Of a stretch of 64,000 nucleotides of DNA, positions 43,277 to 53,617 are shown in pieces (the first letter of the stretch is position 1; every line of letters begins with the position of its first letter). Source of the DNA: Chromatiales bacterium 21-64-14 (lineage in GTDB: Bacteria; Pseudomonadota; Gammaproteobacteria; 21-64-14). The notes beneath the pieces are model-generated. The model had not been told where the DNA came from. It saw only the letters and a list, made by a program, of their open reading frames with translations, and did no database searches. Made by a program: the position numbers and the translations under genes. The stretch is from positions 248,001-312,000 of the forward strand of contig NCBI01000001.1 of the NCBI GenBank assembly GCA_002255365.1. The letters run 5' to 3'.

Positions 43277-45058
43277 TCAGGCCTGCTGGGTCACCGGACC
43301 GCGCATGCGCAATCCCAACTCGTGAAGCTGGGACTCGGGCACCGCGGACGGCGCCTGGGTCAGGGGACAACTCGCAGTCTGCGTCTTGGGGAACGCGATC
43401 ACCTCGCGGATCGACTCGGCGCCGCTCATCAGCATCACCAAGCGGTCCAGTCCGAAAGCGATGCCCCCGTGCGGCGGACAACCGTAGCGCAACGCATCCA
43501 GCAGGAAACCGAATTTGTCGCGCGCCTCCGCGTCGGAGATTCCCAACAGGCGGAATACCGCCGCCTGCATCTCGGCGCTATGGATACGGATCGAACCGCC
43601 GCCGACCTCGGTGCCGTTGAGCACCAGATCGTAGGCGCGGGACAGACACGAGCCGGGCTGCGCGGCGAGGTGCTCCGAATCCGGCACCTGGGGCGCGGTA
43701 AACGGATGGTGCAACGCCACCCAGCGCCGCGCGCGCTCGTCCCACTCGAACATCGGAAAATCCATCACCCATAGCGGGCGCCAGCCGGCCTCCACGCAAC
43801 CGCGGTCGTGACCGAGCCGCACCCGCAGCGCACCCAGGGACTCGTTCACCACCGCTGCGCGATCGGCCCCGAAAAACACCAGATCCCCGGTCGCCGCGCC
43901 ACAGCGCGCCAGGATCTGCTCCACCACCGGATCCGGCAGAAACTTCAGGATCGGCGACTGCAGACCTGCGCGCCCGGCGCCGCGGTCGTTGACCTTGATA
44001 TACGCCAAGCCCTTGGCCCCGTAGCGCGCCACCAGGGCCGTGTAGTCGTCGATCTCCTTGCGGGTGAGCGCCGCCCCGCCGGGCAGCCGCAGGCCCGCGA
44101 CGCGCCCATGTGGGTCGTTGGCGGGTCCCGCGAACACCTTGAACTCCACCGCGCGCATCAGGTCGGTGCATTCAACCAGCTCCAGCGGAATACGCAGGTC
44201 CGGGCGATCGGTACCGAAGCGGGCCACCGCGTCCTGATAGCTCATGCGCGGGATCGGATCCGGCAACACCACCCCCAACACCGTGCCGAACAGCCGCCGG
44301 ATCATGTCCTCGATCACCGGCAGGAGGTCCTCCTCGTCCATGAAGGAGGTCTCGATATCCAGCTGGGTAAACTCCGGCTGACGGTCGGCACGCAGATCCT
44401 CATCTCGGAAGCAGCGGGCGATCTGGTAGTAGCGATCGAGCCCTCCGATCATGAGCAGTTGCTTGAACAACTGCGGTGACTGGGGCAGCGCGAAGAATGC
44501 ACCGGGGTGGGTACGGCTCGGTACCAGGTAGTCCCGGGCCCCTTCCGGCGTGGCGCGCGTCAGCACCGGCGTCTCCACGTCCAGAAAGCCGTGCTCGTCC
44601 AGAAACCGGCGCAGGGTGCGGGTCACCTCGGCCCGCAGCCGCAGGCGCTGGAGCATCGCGGGGCGGCGGAGGTCCACGTAGCGGAAACGCAGGCGCGCCT
44701 CCTCGCTGACCGCCTCGTCGTCCAGCGGAAACGGCGGGGTCTCCGCCACATTCAGGATCTCCAGCTCCTGCCCCAACACTTCCACCTGACCGGTCGCCAA
44801 TGCCGGGTTCTCGGTACCGGCCGGCCGGTGCCGCACGCGTCCGTGGACCCGCAGCACGTACTCGCTGCGCACCCGTTCTGCGATGGCGAAGCTGTCCTTG
44901 CGGTCCGGATCGAACACCACCTGCACCAAACCCTCGCGGTCGCGCAGGTCCACGAAGATCACGCCGCCGTGGTCACGGCGGCGGTGGACCCACCCGCACA
45001 GGACCACCTCGCCATCCAACAGCGACTCGTCCAACTGCCCGCAGTAGTGGGTGCGCAT
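43277..45058 (-). CDS. aspS: Aspartyl-tRNA synthetase
   Basis: 593 residues from the ATG at 45058 (MRTHYCGQL). The N-terminal anticodon-binding OB fold includes [11 protein letters not shown]; class II motif 2 lies in [18 protein letters not shown] and motif 3 in [12 protein letters not shown]. The large bacterial insertion (GAD) domain is present at about 290-420. Whether it also charges tRNA-Asn cannot be decided here; no gatCAB is in the window. Confidence 0.97.
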   Translation of the reverse strand: MRTHYCGQLDESLLDGEVVLCGWVHRRRDHGGVIFVDLRDREGLVQVVFDPDRKDSFAIAERVRSEYVLRVHGRVRHRPAGTENPALATGQVEVLGQELEILNVAETPPFPLDDEAVSEEARLRFRYVDLRRPAMLQRLRLRAEVTRTLRRFLDEHGFLDVETPVLTRATPEGARDYLVPSRTHPGAFFALPQSPQLFKQLLMIGGLDRYYQIARCFRDEDLRADRQPEFTQLDIETSFMDEEDLLPVIEDMIRRLFGTVLGVVLPDPIPRMSYQDAVARFGTDRPDLRIPLELVECTDLMRAVEFKVFAGPANDPHGRVAGLRLPGGAALTRKEIDDYTALVARYGAKGLAYIKVNDRGAGRAGLQSPILKFLPDPVVEQILARCGAATGDLVFFGADRAAVVNESLGALRVRLGHDRGCVEAGWRPLWVMDFPMFEWDERARRWVALHHPFTAPQVPDSEHLAAQPGSCLSRAYDLVLNGTEVGGGSIRIHSAEMQAAVFRLLGISDAEARDKFGFLLDALRYGCPPHGGIAFGLDRLVMLMSGAESIREVIAFPKTQTASCPLTQAPSAVPESQLHELGLRMRGPVTQQA

Positions 45059-45199
45059 GACGCAGAAGCCCTTGAGATTTCGCAAGAAAGACCGGAGATT
45101 CCGGAGGTCGCCATGTTACGGCCTTGCCCCGGCCCACGCAACTTTACCAGGCCGGCGCGGGACCCCCACGCACGCCGGTGACGATAGACCGGAACAGCG

Positions 45200-45505
45200 C
45201 TACTCGGTACCGGTCGGGGTGGTCGTTTTCTTTTTGGGGTCGCGCTTGGCGTCACCGGCGGGCTCGCTCTTGGCCTTACCCTCCGATTTGGTGCCGTCGG
45301 ATTCCACCACGTTCTTCTTGTGACCGCTTTTGAAATCGGTCTCGTACCAGCCGCCACCCTTCAGGCGGAATCCGGCGGCGGAGATCAGTTTCTGCAGGGT
45401 GGGCTTTCCACAGGCCGGGCAGTCCAAAAGAGGATCGTCGCTCATCTTCTGGATCGCCTCCAGCTCATGCCCGCAACCGGTACATCGATATTCGTAGATC
45501 GGCAT
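45200..45505 (-). CDS. FmdB-family zinc-ribbon protein
   Basis: 101 residues from the ATG at 45505. The N-terminus MPIYEYRCTGCGHELE and the later CPACG form a CxxC...CxxC zinc ribbon. The C-terminal half is Lys-rich and disordered. This family usually precedes aspS in proteobacteria, as here. Function is unknown; a regulatory role was proposed for the founding member. Confidence 0.9.
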   Translation of the reverse strand: MPIYEYRCTGCGHELEAIQKMSDDPLLDCPACGKPTLQKLISAAGFRLKGGGWYETDFKSGHKKNVVESDGTKSEGKAKSEPAGDAKRDPKKKTTTPTGTE

Positions 45506-45675
45506 CGCTACCTTCCTCGGATCGTGTTGCCCGTCTTTCAAGGCAATATGGGCGCATTGTAGCAAAATCAAGGGCCTCCACCGAGAGCGGCAAGATTCGC
45601 CAGCCCCGGCCCAGGCGTGTCATCATGGGCCCGCCGGGAGAACCCCGCGGCTCCTGCGACGCCGGAAGCCTGAAG

Positions 45676-46087
45676 ATGCGCCCACCGTTCTCCCCGGCCC
45701 ACCTACGGCTGTTCCTGTTCGCCCTGGGCTGCCTGCGCGCTTTCGCGCAAATGGCGCTACTCACTATCCCCTCCGACAAGCTGGGGCTGCCCGCGGGATC
45801 GGCGTTTCTGCTGCTGTTCACCGCGGCGATCGGCAGCGCCGTCAGCCTGCGCGTGTTGGTGGCACCCATCACCGCCGCCGTGGTGGCGGTGATGGTAGAA
45901 CCGGCGCACGGCGCGCCTCCGGCCTACATATGCGGTACCCTGTGAGTATTGTGGGATATTGTTGGGCGCCAGCCTGCTGTGCACCTGCCGGAGATCTGCC
46001 GCCCAGCCTCCCATGGCTTCCATCGGCGGCGCGGGTACCTTCGGCGGGATCTTTATTAACGGATTGGTAGCGGTGTTGCTGGCCTGA
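45676..46087 (+). pseudogene. Decayed DUF1614 membrane protein gene
   Basis: From an ATG at 45676 the frame reads a typical DUF1614 start (FSPAHLRLFLFALG, IPSDKLGLPAGSAFLLLF) but then jumps from the early GSAVSL region to the late VAPITAAVVAVMVEP region, lacking about 100 middle residues. After AYICGTL it meets a stop at about 45945. The rest of the family C-terminus continues in other frames: LLGASLL, then VHLPEI, then PMASIGGAGTFGGIF up to the stop at 46087. So there is one internal deletion and at least two frameshifts. The family is of unknown function. Confidence 0.8.
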
Positions 46088-46146
46088 ACCGGGGCGCACA
46101 GCGGACCGGCAGAGTGGACACGGGGCAACCGGAGGGACCGAAGGCC

Positions 46147-46989
46147 ATGGGCGGCCCGCGCGCAGTGCTGATCACGGGATGTTCCAGCGGCATCGGCCAA
46201 TGCGCGGCACGCGGTCTCGCGGCGCGCGGTTATCGCGTGTTCGCCACCGCGCGCCAAGCCGCCGACGTGGCGGCGCTCGCCGCCACGGGGCTGGAGGCCC
46301 TGGCGCTGGATCTGGACGACCCCGATTCCATCCAGGCCGCCACCGAGGAGGTGTTGCGGCGCACTGCGGGCGCCGTCTACGGGGTATTCCATAACGGCGG
46401 CTATCAGCAGCCGGGCGCGGTGGAGGATCTCAGCCGCGCGGCCTTGCGCGCCCAGTTCGAGACCAACGTCTTCGGCGGGCTCGACGTGATCAACCGCCTG
46501 CTCCCGGCCATGCGCGCCCGCGGGGAGGGGCGCGTCGTCATCAACAGTTCGGTACTGGGGCTGGTGGCCTTGCCTTACCGGGGCGCCTACAACGCGACCA
46601 AGTTCGCACTGGAAGGCCTTGCCGACACCCTGCGTCTGGAACTGGCAGGGAGCGGTGTCCATGTCAGCCTGATCGAGCCGGGCCCGATCCGCAGCCAGCT
46701 GCGGGCCCGTGCCCACGCCGCCTTCACCACCCACATCGATATTCGGCGCAGTGCCCACCGCGATGCCTACCGGCGGCTCGAGGCACGGCTCGCCCGCCGG
46801 GGGCCTGCCGCCCCGTTTACCCGCCCGCCGGAGGCGGTACTGGCGAAGCTGATCCAAGCCCTGGAACGCCGGCGGCCGAAACCCCGCTATTACGTCACCT
46901 TTCCCACCCATTTGTTCGCGGTGCTGCGCCGGCTGCTATCCCACCGCGCCCTGGACCGCGTACTGCTGCGCATCGCGCGCGGAGAATAG
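46147..46989 (+). CDS. Short-chain dehydrogenase/reductase
   Basis: 280 residues from the ATG at 46147, with GGAGG about 11 bases upstream; a GTG at 46114 is an alternative. The cofactor loop is TGCSSGIGQ near the N-terminus and the catalytic Tyr/Lys pair lies in YRGAYNATK, with the Ser in INSSVLG. It is a classical SDR of the retinol-dehydrogenase-like group, with a C-terminal basic extension. Substrate unknown. Confidence 0.88.
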   Translation: MGGPRAVLITGCSSGIGQCAARGLAARGYRVFATARQAADVAALAATGLEALALDLDDPDSIQAATEEVLRRTAGAVYGVFHNGGYQQPGAVEDLSRAALRAQFETNVFGGLDVINRLLPAMRARGEGRVVINSSVLGLVALPYRGAYNATKFALEGLADTLRLELAGSGVHVSLIEPGPIRSQLRARAHAAFTTHIDIRRSAHRDAYRRLEARLARRGPAAPFTRPPEAVLAKLIQALERRRPKPRYYVTFPTHLFAVLRRLLSHRALDRVLLRIARGE

Positions 46990-47004
46990 CCGTCCGGGGC
47001 CCCG

Positions 47005-48170
47005 CTATACCCGGGCCATCACCAGGGGCACGTACAGCTCCGCGCGGCTCACGCCACCGTGCACCCCTATCTGGTGGAACACCGCTTCCCCGGGGAGGCG
47101 GTCCTTGATCACCCGATCGCCCTTCATCAACAACACATAATCCCCCACGCGCTCCAGCAGTCGGGGCGACGGCGTACCGAGGCCGAACCACCCGCCCTCC
47201 ACCAGGGCCGCGGCGGGGAACAGTTCGCATTGATCACGCAGTTCCTCCGTCACATAGCGCTCGAAGCGCTGAACGCAGGCGGGGCGCACATAGCAGTAGG
47301 CCGCGCGCGGCTCGCCGCACAAGGGCAGGGACAGGCACGCGTGCAAATCGGGATGCCGGTCCAGATGAATCACGGACTCCGGGCGGGTATCCACGAAGCC
47401 GTGGTCGGCCACCACCAACACCAGGGTATCGGTACCGCCCAACTGGTCCAGCAAGGCCTGGAATCCGCGGTCCAGGGCATGCAGATGCGTCGCCACCGGC
47501 GCGCTGCCCACGCCATGGATGTGGGCCAACGTGTCCAGTTCGGGCCAGTACCCGTACGCGAAACGGCGCCCGCCACCGGCCCGTACGATAGCGGCGATGC
47601 GGGTGAAGAAATCCTCCAGATCCCGGTAACCGACCCGGCGCGTGCTACCCGTCATGGCCCGACTGTAGGCGGAATTCACCAAGTGCTCCGGAACCACGAC
47701 ATAGGCGTCCGCCCCCAAACTCGGGAACGCGGGCGGGGCGTCGATCAAGGACCTCGGATCCAGTCCGTTTTCATCGAAACCGCGCCCGCCCCCCAGCGGG
47801 GTCGGAACGGCAGCAAGGCGCTGACCGTGCCCAACTCCCGCAGGTGGACGAACCAGCCGGTCACGGCGTGTTGCTGGGGCCCGACCGCGGTGAGCACCGT
47901 GGTGACCGCCGCCGCGGTGGTGGGTGGAAACACCGAAGTGATGGGGCCCTGCAGGTGACGACAGAGGGCGCCGCCGGCACCGTTTTGGATCAGGTAATCG
48001 TGGCCGAGCCCGTCCAGCAGGAGGAGGACTACGTTCGCAGCTGCCTTCACCTCCTGCGGCGGCAGGCCGGCAAGCGGCGGATAGAGATCCGACGGCCGGC
48101 CTCCCAGTCCTGTCATCAAGGAGGCCATGAGGTTGACCAGGCCACCCCCTTCATAGTCCGGTCGCAGCAC
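47005..48170 (-). pseudogene. Alkaline-phosphatase-superfamily phosphodiesterase split by a frameshift
   Basis: Frame 1 (47745-48170, GTG start with a GGGAGG site) has the N-terminal metal site in VVLLLLDGLGHDY and the nucleophile threonine in SVFPPTTAAAVTT. Frame 2 (47005-47748) continues with YGYWPELDTLAHIHG and VVADHGFVDT, which are the remaining metal ligands of the same phosphodiesterase/nucleotide pyrophosphatase domain. The frames overlap by 4 bases near 47745, where a TTG could restart translation. Intact relatives are one chain of roughly 390 residues, so a 1-base change near 47745-47800 is the simplest explanation. All catalytic pieces are present, so an assembly error is quite possible. 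Confidence 0.8.
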
Positions 48171-48244
48171 CGCTCGCCTCCCCGCCGAGTGGTATCAAGG
48201 GTACCAACGGCCACAAGCCGCGATGTGGGCTCGTCGCGGCCTCG

Positions 48245-50842
48245 TTACGCGGCGGAGGCCTTGCGGGCGACCTTGCGGAACACCAGCCGGTCGCCCTCCG
48301 CGTCCACCCGGATGAGGTCACCCGGCACGAAGTGCGCGGCGAGGATCTCCTGGGCCAACGGATTCTCCAACTGGTGCTGGATGGCGCGCTTCAGGGGCCG
48401 TGCGCCGTACACCGGATCGAAACCCGCGGCGCCGAGCTTGTCCAGGGCCGCATCAGTCAGTTCCAGGTCCATGTCCCGATCGCGCAAGCGCCGCTGCAAA
48501 TAACCCACCTGGATCGCGGCGATGGCGTGGATCTGCTCCCGGCCCAGGGGATGGAACACCACCACCTCGTCCACGCGGTTGATAAACTCCGGGCGGAAGT
48601 GGCCACCGACGATCTCCATGACCGCGGACTTCATGCGTTCGTAGTGCTCCTCGCCGGCCATCTCCTGGATGAGCTGCGAGCCCAGGTTCGAGGTCATGAC
48701 GATCACCGTGTTGCGGAAATCCACGGTACGGCCCTGGCCGTCGGTGAGCCGCCCATCGTCCAACACCTGCAGCAGCACATTAAACACGTCCGGGTGGGCC
48801 TTCTCCACCTCGTCGAGCAGGATCACCGAGTAGGGTTTGCGGCGCACCGCTTCCGTGAGATAGCCGCCCTGCTCGTAGCCTACGTAACCCGGTGGCGCGC
48901 CGATCATCCGGGCCACGGAGTGCTTTTCCATGAACTCGGACATATCGATGCGCACCATGGCCTCTTCGGTATCGAACAGAAACCCCGCCAGCGCCTTGGT
49001 GAGTTCGGTCTTGCCGACCCCCGTGGGACCCAGGAACAGGAACGAGCCGTTCGGACGGTTGGGATCCGCGAGCCCGGCGCGCGCACGGCGGATGGCATCG
49101 GAGACCGCGCGCACCGCCTCGTCCTGGCCCACCACACGCACGCGCAGGGCATCTTCCATGCGCAGCAGCTTGTCCCGTTCGCCCTCCAGCATCTTGGAGA
49201 CCGGGATGCCGGTCCACTTGGACACCACCTCCGCGATCTCCTCATCGGTGACCTTGTTACGCAACAGCCTGAAGTCCTGCTGCTCGACCTGGGTGGCGGC
49301 CGCCAGTTGCTTTTCCAGTTCCGGAATACGCCCGTACTGGATCTCCGACATGCGGCCCAGATCACCGGCACGGCGCGCGGTCTCCAATTCGAGCCGCGAG
49401 CGCTCCAGCGCCTCTTTGATATGCGCGGCGCCCTGCATGGCGGCCTTCTCCGACTTCCAGATCTCCTCCAGATCGGAGTAGTCCCGCTCCAGGCGGGTGA
49501 TCTCAGCCTGGAGGTTTTCCAGACGCTTGCGGGACGCCTCGTCGTTCTCCTTCTTGAGGGCCTCGCGTTCGATCTTGAGCTGAATCAGACGCCGCTCGAG
49601 CCGGTCCATCTCCTCCGGCTTGGAATCCATTTCCATGCGGATGCGGCTTGCCGCCTCGTCCACCAGATCGATGGCCTTGTCCGGGAGCTGGCGGTCGGTG
49701 ATGTAACGGTGGGAAAGGGTCGCCGCGGCCACGATCGCGGGATCCGTGATCTCCACGCCGTGATGCACCTCGTAGCGTTCCTTGAGCCCGCGCAGGATGG
49801 CGATGGTGTCTTCCACCGTGGGCTCGTTCACCTGGACCTTCTGGAAACGCCGCTCCAGGGCGGCATCCTTCTCGATGTACTTGCGGTACTCGTCCAGGGT
49901 GGTGGCGCCGATGCAGTGCAGCTCGCCCCGGGCCAGGGCCGGTTTGAGCATATTGCCCGCGTCCATCGCCCCTTCCGCCTTGCCGGCGCCGACGATGGTG
50001 TGCAACTCATCGATGAACAGGATGATCTGGCCCTCCTGCTTGGCCAGATCGGTCAGCACCGCCTTGAGCCGCTCCTCGAACTCGCCGCGGAACTTCGCGC
50101 CCGCGATGAGCGCCGCCATGTCCAGCACCAGGATGCGTTTTTCCTTGAGTCCCTCCGGCACCTCCCCGTTGATCACCCGCTGCGCGAGCCCCTCCACGAT
50201 GGCGGTCTTGCCCACCCCGGGTTCGCCGATCAGCACCGGGTTGTTCTTGGTGCGCCGTTGCAGCACCTGTATGGTGCGGCGGATCTCGTCGTCGCGCCCG
50301 ATGACCGGGTCGAGCTTGCCCTGCTCAGCGCGCTCGGTCAGGTCGACGGTGTATTTCTCCAGCGCCTGACGCTGATCCTCGGCGTTGGGGTCGTCGACCT
50401 TCTGGCCACCGCGCAGCTCGTCGATGGCCCGTTCGATCCCCGCCTTGGAGGCCCCCGCCTTGCGCAGCAGATCTCCCAAGGCGCCCTTGTCCTCCACCGC
50501 CGCCAGCACGAACAGTTCGCTCGACAGATACTGGTCCTTGCGCTGCTGGGCGAGCTTGTCGGTGACGTTGAACATGCGTCCCAACTCATTGGAGATCGAC
50601 ACGTCGCCTGCGGTCCCCTCCACCTGAGGCTGGCGATCCAGCGCCTCCCCGAGCTGGGAACGCAAACGGTTCACATTCACGTCCGCCTTGGTCAGCAGGT
50701 GGCGCACGCTGCCGCCCTGCTGGTCCAGGAGGGCGGTCATCACGTGTACCGGCTCGATGAACGGGTGGTCGCGACCCACCGCCAAGCTCTGGGCGTCCGC
50801 CAGTGCCATCTGAAACTTGCTGGTCAATTTGTCCATCCGCAT
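48245..50842 (-). CDS. clpB: ATP-dependent disaggregase ClpB
   Basis: 865 residues, full length. The N-terminal Clp repeat domain is followed by AAA-1 (Walker A GEPGVGKT), the long coiled-coil M domain (about 405-525, many Glu/Arg/Lys) that defines ClpB, and AAA-2 (GPTGVGKT, then [10 protein letters not shown]). It works with DnaK to rescue aggregated proteins. A GGGAGAG site lies 8 bases before the ATG at 50842; a second ATG two codons on is equivalent. No sigma32 promoter was clearly seen. Confidence 0.97.
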   Translation of the reverse strand: MRMDKLTSKFQMALADAQSLAVGRDHPFIEPVHVMTALLDQQGGSVRHLLTKADVNVNRLRSQLGEALDRQPQVEGTAGDVSISNELGRMFNVTDKLAQQRKDQYLSSELFVLAAVEDKGALGDLLRKAGASKAGIERAIDELRGGQKVDDPNAEDQRQALEKYTVDLTERAEQGKLDPVIGRDDEIRRTIQVLQRRTKNNPVLIGEPGVGKTAIVEGLAQRVINGEVPEGLKEKRILVLDMAALIAGAKFRGEFEERLKAVLTDLAKQEGQIILFIDELHTIVGAGKAEGAMDAGNMLKPALARGELHCIGATTLDEYRKYIEKDAALERRFQKVQVNEPTVEDTIAILRGLKERYEVHHGVEITDPAIVAAATLSHRYITDRQLPDKAIDLVDEAASRIRMEMDSKPEEMDRLERRLIQLKIEREALKKENDEASRKRLENLQAEITRLERDYSDLEEIWKSEKAAMQGAAHIKEALERSRLELETARRAGDLGRMSEIQYGRIPELEKQLAAATQVEQQDFRLLRNKVTDEEIAEVVSKWTGIPVSKMLEGERDKLLRMEDALRVRVVGQDEAVRAVSDAIRRARAGLADPNRPNGSFLFLGPTGVGKTELTKALAGFLFDTEEAMVRIDMSEFMEKHSVARMIGAPPGYVGYEQGGYLTEAVRRKPYSVILLDEVEKAHPDVFNVLLQVLDDGRLTDGQGRTVDFRNTVIVMTSNLGSQLIQEMAGEEHYERMKSAVMEIVGGHFRPEFINRVDEVVVFHPLGREQIHAIAAIQVGYLQRRLRDRDMDLELTDAALDKLGAAGFDPVYGARPLKRAIQHQLENPLAQEILAAHFVPGDLIRVDAEGDRLVFRKVARKASAA

Positions 50843-50940
50843 GGTGTGCTCTCCCGCGCACGAGATGCCGCGTCATCCCTAGTTATTGGGCGTAACGGGC
50901 CAATTTCAAGCCCCGCCGACCGGTGCCGCGCGCGTCGCCC

Positions 50941-51597
50941 TCAGTGCCCGACGCCCGCCAGGCCCGGGAACAACTGCAACAGGCCGGCGGCCAGGATCTC
51001 CACGGCGATGGCCGCCAGCAGCAGCCCGGACACCCGGGTAGCGATGTTGATGCCGGCGACCCCCATGCGACGCGCCACCGGATCGGCCAAGCGCAGCACC
51101 ACGTAGGTAAGCAACGCGGTAAGCAGGATGACCCCGGACAGGAGGCCCAGTTCCAGGGCTCCGTGGGCGCGCTGGGCGTGCAGGATCACGGTGCTGATGG
51201 CGCCCGGCCCGGCCAACAGGGGGATCCCCAGGGGCACCACCGCCACCGCCTCTTTCTGAACCCCCTCCTCCAATTCCTCCGGCGTCTGGCGTACGCCGAA
51301 GGCACGGGCATGCAGCATGGCGATGGCCATGAGCAGGATCAGCAGCCCGGCACCGACCCGGAACGCCGCCATGCTGATGCTGAAAAAGGCCAGGATCGGC
51401 TCGCCGAAGAAGGCGCTGATCAGCAGCACCACCGCCACGCTCTGAGCGACCACCCGTGCGGTACGGGTGCGCTCCGCGGCACTTTGACTGGCGGTGACGG
51501 ACATGAATACCGGCACCGCCCCCACCGGGTTCAGGATGGCGATCAGGGCCACCAAGCTGCGGGCGGTATAGGTCCAGTCGACCGAAAATCCGTGCAT
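50941..51597 (-). CDS. MarC-family integral membrane protein
   Basis: 218 residues with about six membrane helices. The family patterns are visible: ALIAILNPVGAVPVF near the N-terminus and VVPLGIPLLAGPGAIST in the middle, which are the two half-repeats. The function of MarC/UPF0056 proteins is unknown; the link to antibiotic resistance was withdrawn. Transcribed with def, 21 bases upstream. Confidence 0.9.
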   Translation of the reverse strand: MHGFSVDWTYTARSLVALIAILNPVGAVPVFMSVTASQSAAERTRTARVVAQSVAVVLLISAFFGEPILAFFSISMAAFRVGAGLLILLMAIAMLHARAFGVRQTPEELEEGVQKEAVAVVPLGIPLLAGPGAISTVILHAQRAHGALELGLLSGVILLTALLTYVVLRLADPVARRMGVAGINIATRVSGLLLAAIAVEILAAGLLQLFPGLAGVGH

Positions 51598-51618
51598 GCT
51601 TCCGGTTCCCCCGCGCGG

Positions 51619-52158
51619 TTACCGGGCGCCCTTGCGCCGAAACAAGTCGTGGCGCCGACTCACCAGGCGGTCCAGGAACAACAGTCCCTCCAGGTGATCC
51701 AGCTCGTGCTGCGCGACGCGCGCCTCGAACCCCCGCAGTTGGTATTCCACCGCCACGCCCTGGAGGTCGCGGGCGCTGAGCCGGATCGACTCGGCCCGAA
51801 TCACGTTGCCGGTAAAATCAGGCACCGACAAACAGCCCTCGCGCCCCACCGCATACCCCTCCCACGCGGTGATCTCCGGGTTCACCAGCACCAGCCGCCC
51901 GTGGCCCGCCACCTTGGGCCGGTCGGACACGTCCACGATCACCACGCGCCGGAGGCAACCCACCTGGGGCGCGGCGATCCCCACCGCACCGGGCCCGGCG
52001 CGCAGGATCTGCTCGAGGTCGTGGACCAAGTCCCGCAGCGCCGCGTCGAAACGCTCCACCGGGGCGCAGATCTGCTTCAGGCGCGGGTCCGGGTAGGTGA
52101 TGACCGGCCGGACCGTGCCCGCCGCCTCCCCCGCGGGACCGGTCTCGCGGCCGCTCAC
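51619..52158 (-). CDS. def: Peptide deformylase
   Basis: 179 residues from a GTG at 52158. Three conserved motifs are visible: GAVGIAAPQ (motif 1, Val replacing the usual Leu in GxGLAAPQ), EGCLS (motif 2, with the metal cysteine) and QHELDH (motif 3, the two metal histidines and catalytic Glu). It removes formyl groups from nascent proteins. Since it is not next to fmt, this may be a second deformylase of the genome. Confidence 0.92.
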   Translation of the reverse strand: MSGRETGPAGEAAGTVRPVITYPDPRLKQICAPVERFDAALRDLVHDLEQILRAGPGAVGIAAPQVGCLRRVVIVDVSDRPKVAGHGRLVLVNPEITAWEGYAVGREGCLSVPDFTGNVIRAESIRLSARDLQGVAVEYQLRGFEARVAQHELDHLEGLLFLDRLVSRRHDLFRRKGAR

Positions 52159-52223
52159 CGCCCGGGGCTCCCCGGATCCGCAGACCCCTGGCAAGGTGGG
52201 GACAGGGACACCATCCGCGGCCT

Positions 52224-52751
52224 CTATCCCACCAAGGTGTCGATGGGATCGAGGCTCACCTCCACGCCGCTGTCGGCCACCGGGTCCAGGGCCTGCCGCA
52301 GGGCGTCGATCCCGGCACGCGCCACACCTTCGATGTGCAGGACGTACACCGGCCGCGAGGGTGTGCCCGCCACATCCGATTCCAGGTCGGTGATATCCAA
52401 CCCGGCCCGAGCCAAAACGCCGGTGACCTGGGCCACGATACCGGCACGGTCCGCGCCATGCACGCGGATGCGCACGTCCGGTACCACATGGCGGTGCAAT
52501 TCGCCTTGGATCGGGTCCACATGGCTGTGCAATCCCAGGCCATCCGCCACCGGCCGCGCCAGGGCCTGCAGGGCGTCGGCGCCGCCGTCGTGCTGCACCA
52601 TCATGCTGATGGTGAAATTGCCCCCGAGCCGGATCATGGAGGCCTCGCCCAGGTTGCAGCCACCGGCATACAAGGCGCCGGTGATTCCGGCCACGATGCC
52701 GGGCCGGTCCTCTCCCACCAGGGTCAACAGATACCAATGACGCATGGTCAT
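52224..52751 (-). CDS. GcvR-like two-ACT-domain regulatory protein
   Basis: 175 residues from the ATG at 52751. Two tandem ACT domains start with LLTLVGEDRPGIVAGIT and IRVHGADRAGIVAQVT. This is the layout of the glycine cleavage repressor accessory protein GcvR and its relatives. The ligand is probably an amino acid. It lacks a DNA-binding domain. Neighbours are zip-type transporter and def genes on the same strand, 20 and 65 bases away. Confidence 0.85.
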   Translation of the reverse strand: MTMRHWYLLTLVGEDRPGIVAGITGALYAGGCNLGEASMIRLGGNFTISMMVQHDGGADALQALARPVADGLGLHSHVDPIQGELHRHVVPDVRIRVHGADRAGIVAQVTGVLARAGLDITDLESDVAGTPSRPVYVLHIEGVARAGIDALRQALDPVADSGVEVSLDPIDTLVG

Positions 52752-52771
52752 CCCGTGCCCCGCCGTTCCGC

Positions 52772-53548
52772 TCATCCCAGCGAACGGTGGGCCAGATAGA
52801 TCAACCCGATGCCGGCCCCGATCAACACCAACTGTTGCGCGGTGGCGCGCGCCTCGACCCGCCGGTGCAGCCCGGGGATCAGGTCCGCCACCGCGATGTA
52901 GATGAAACTCGACGCCGCCACCGCCAGCACATAGGGCTTCCAACTCTCCAGATCTTGTAGACTGTAGTAGGCCAGCAACGCACCCGCCACCGTGGTCACG
53001 CTGGAGAGCAGATTGAAGATCAGGGCCTTCCGGGGCCCAAACCCGCTATGGAGCAGGATGGCGAAGTCCCCCAGCTCCTGGGGAATCTCGTGCGCGGTCA
53101 CCGCCAGCGCGGTCACCACCCCGAGCTGGAAATCGGACATGAACGCCGCCGCGATCAGGATCCCGTCCAGGAAATTGTGGATACCGTCGCCGAGCAGGAT
53201 CAGCACCCCGGCGGCGGAATGGCCGGGTCCGTCGTGCGGGGCGTGCGCCTCGCATTGTTCCGCGTGACAATGGCGCCACAGCACCAGCTTCTCCAGCACG
53301 AAGAAGGCCAGCAACCCCAGGAGGGTCGCCGCCAGGACGCGGGTCGGTCCGGCACTCGGGCTGTCCAGGGCGTGGGGCAGGATGGCCAGAAATGCAGCGC
53401 CCAGCAATGCGCCGGTGGCGAAGCTCACCAGATGGGGCAACAACCACCCCTGATTGCGGTCCGACAGGGCCAGGAACGAGGCCGCGGCAGTAACGCTCAA
53501 GACACCGCCCAGCAACGAGAACAACAGGATCCAGATCAGCATGGACAT
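52772..53548 (-). CDS. ZIP-family divalent metal transporter
   Basis: 258 residues with seven to eight membrane helices. The metal-binding pair is clear: GIHNFLDGI in helix 4 and HEIPQELGDFA in helix 5. Between helices 3 and 4 lies a His/Cys-containing loop (CHAEQCEAHAPHDGPGH) that may sense metal. Import of zinc or iron is likely. Confidence 0.92.
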   Translation of the reverse strand: MSMLIWILLFSLLGGVLSVTAAASFLALSDRNQGWLLPHLVSFATGALLGAAFLAILPHALDSPSAGPTRVLAATLLGLLAFFVLEKLVLWRHCHAEQCEAHAPHDGPGHSAAGVLILLGDGIHNFLDGILIAAAFMSDFQLGVVTALAVTAHEIPQELGDFAILLHSGFGPRKALIFNLLSSVTTVAGALLAYYSLQDLESWKPYVLAVAASSFIYIAVADLIPGLHRRVEARATAQQLVLIGAGIGLIYLAHRSLG

Positions 53549-53617
53549 GGCGCCACCGGGTTCGGCTTCTAGGGGCCGGCGGGGGCCGGAGCGGGGATGA
53601 TACCCGCCGGGCGCGCC

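Noticed and set aside
45757-46911. A 384-residue minus-strand frame opposite the SDR gene
   Set aside because: It is a shadow of the SDR and of the DUF1614 remnant and has no ribosome site or family motif.
48332-51106. A 924-codon open frame on the plus strand
   Set aside because: It is antisense to clpB and has no recognisable motif; long antisense frames are common at this GC content.
50923-52740. A 605-codon plus-strand frame over marC, def and the ACT protein
   Set aside because: Low-complexity Gln/His/Arg-rich translation, antisense to three genes with clear motifs.
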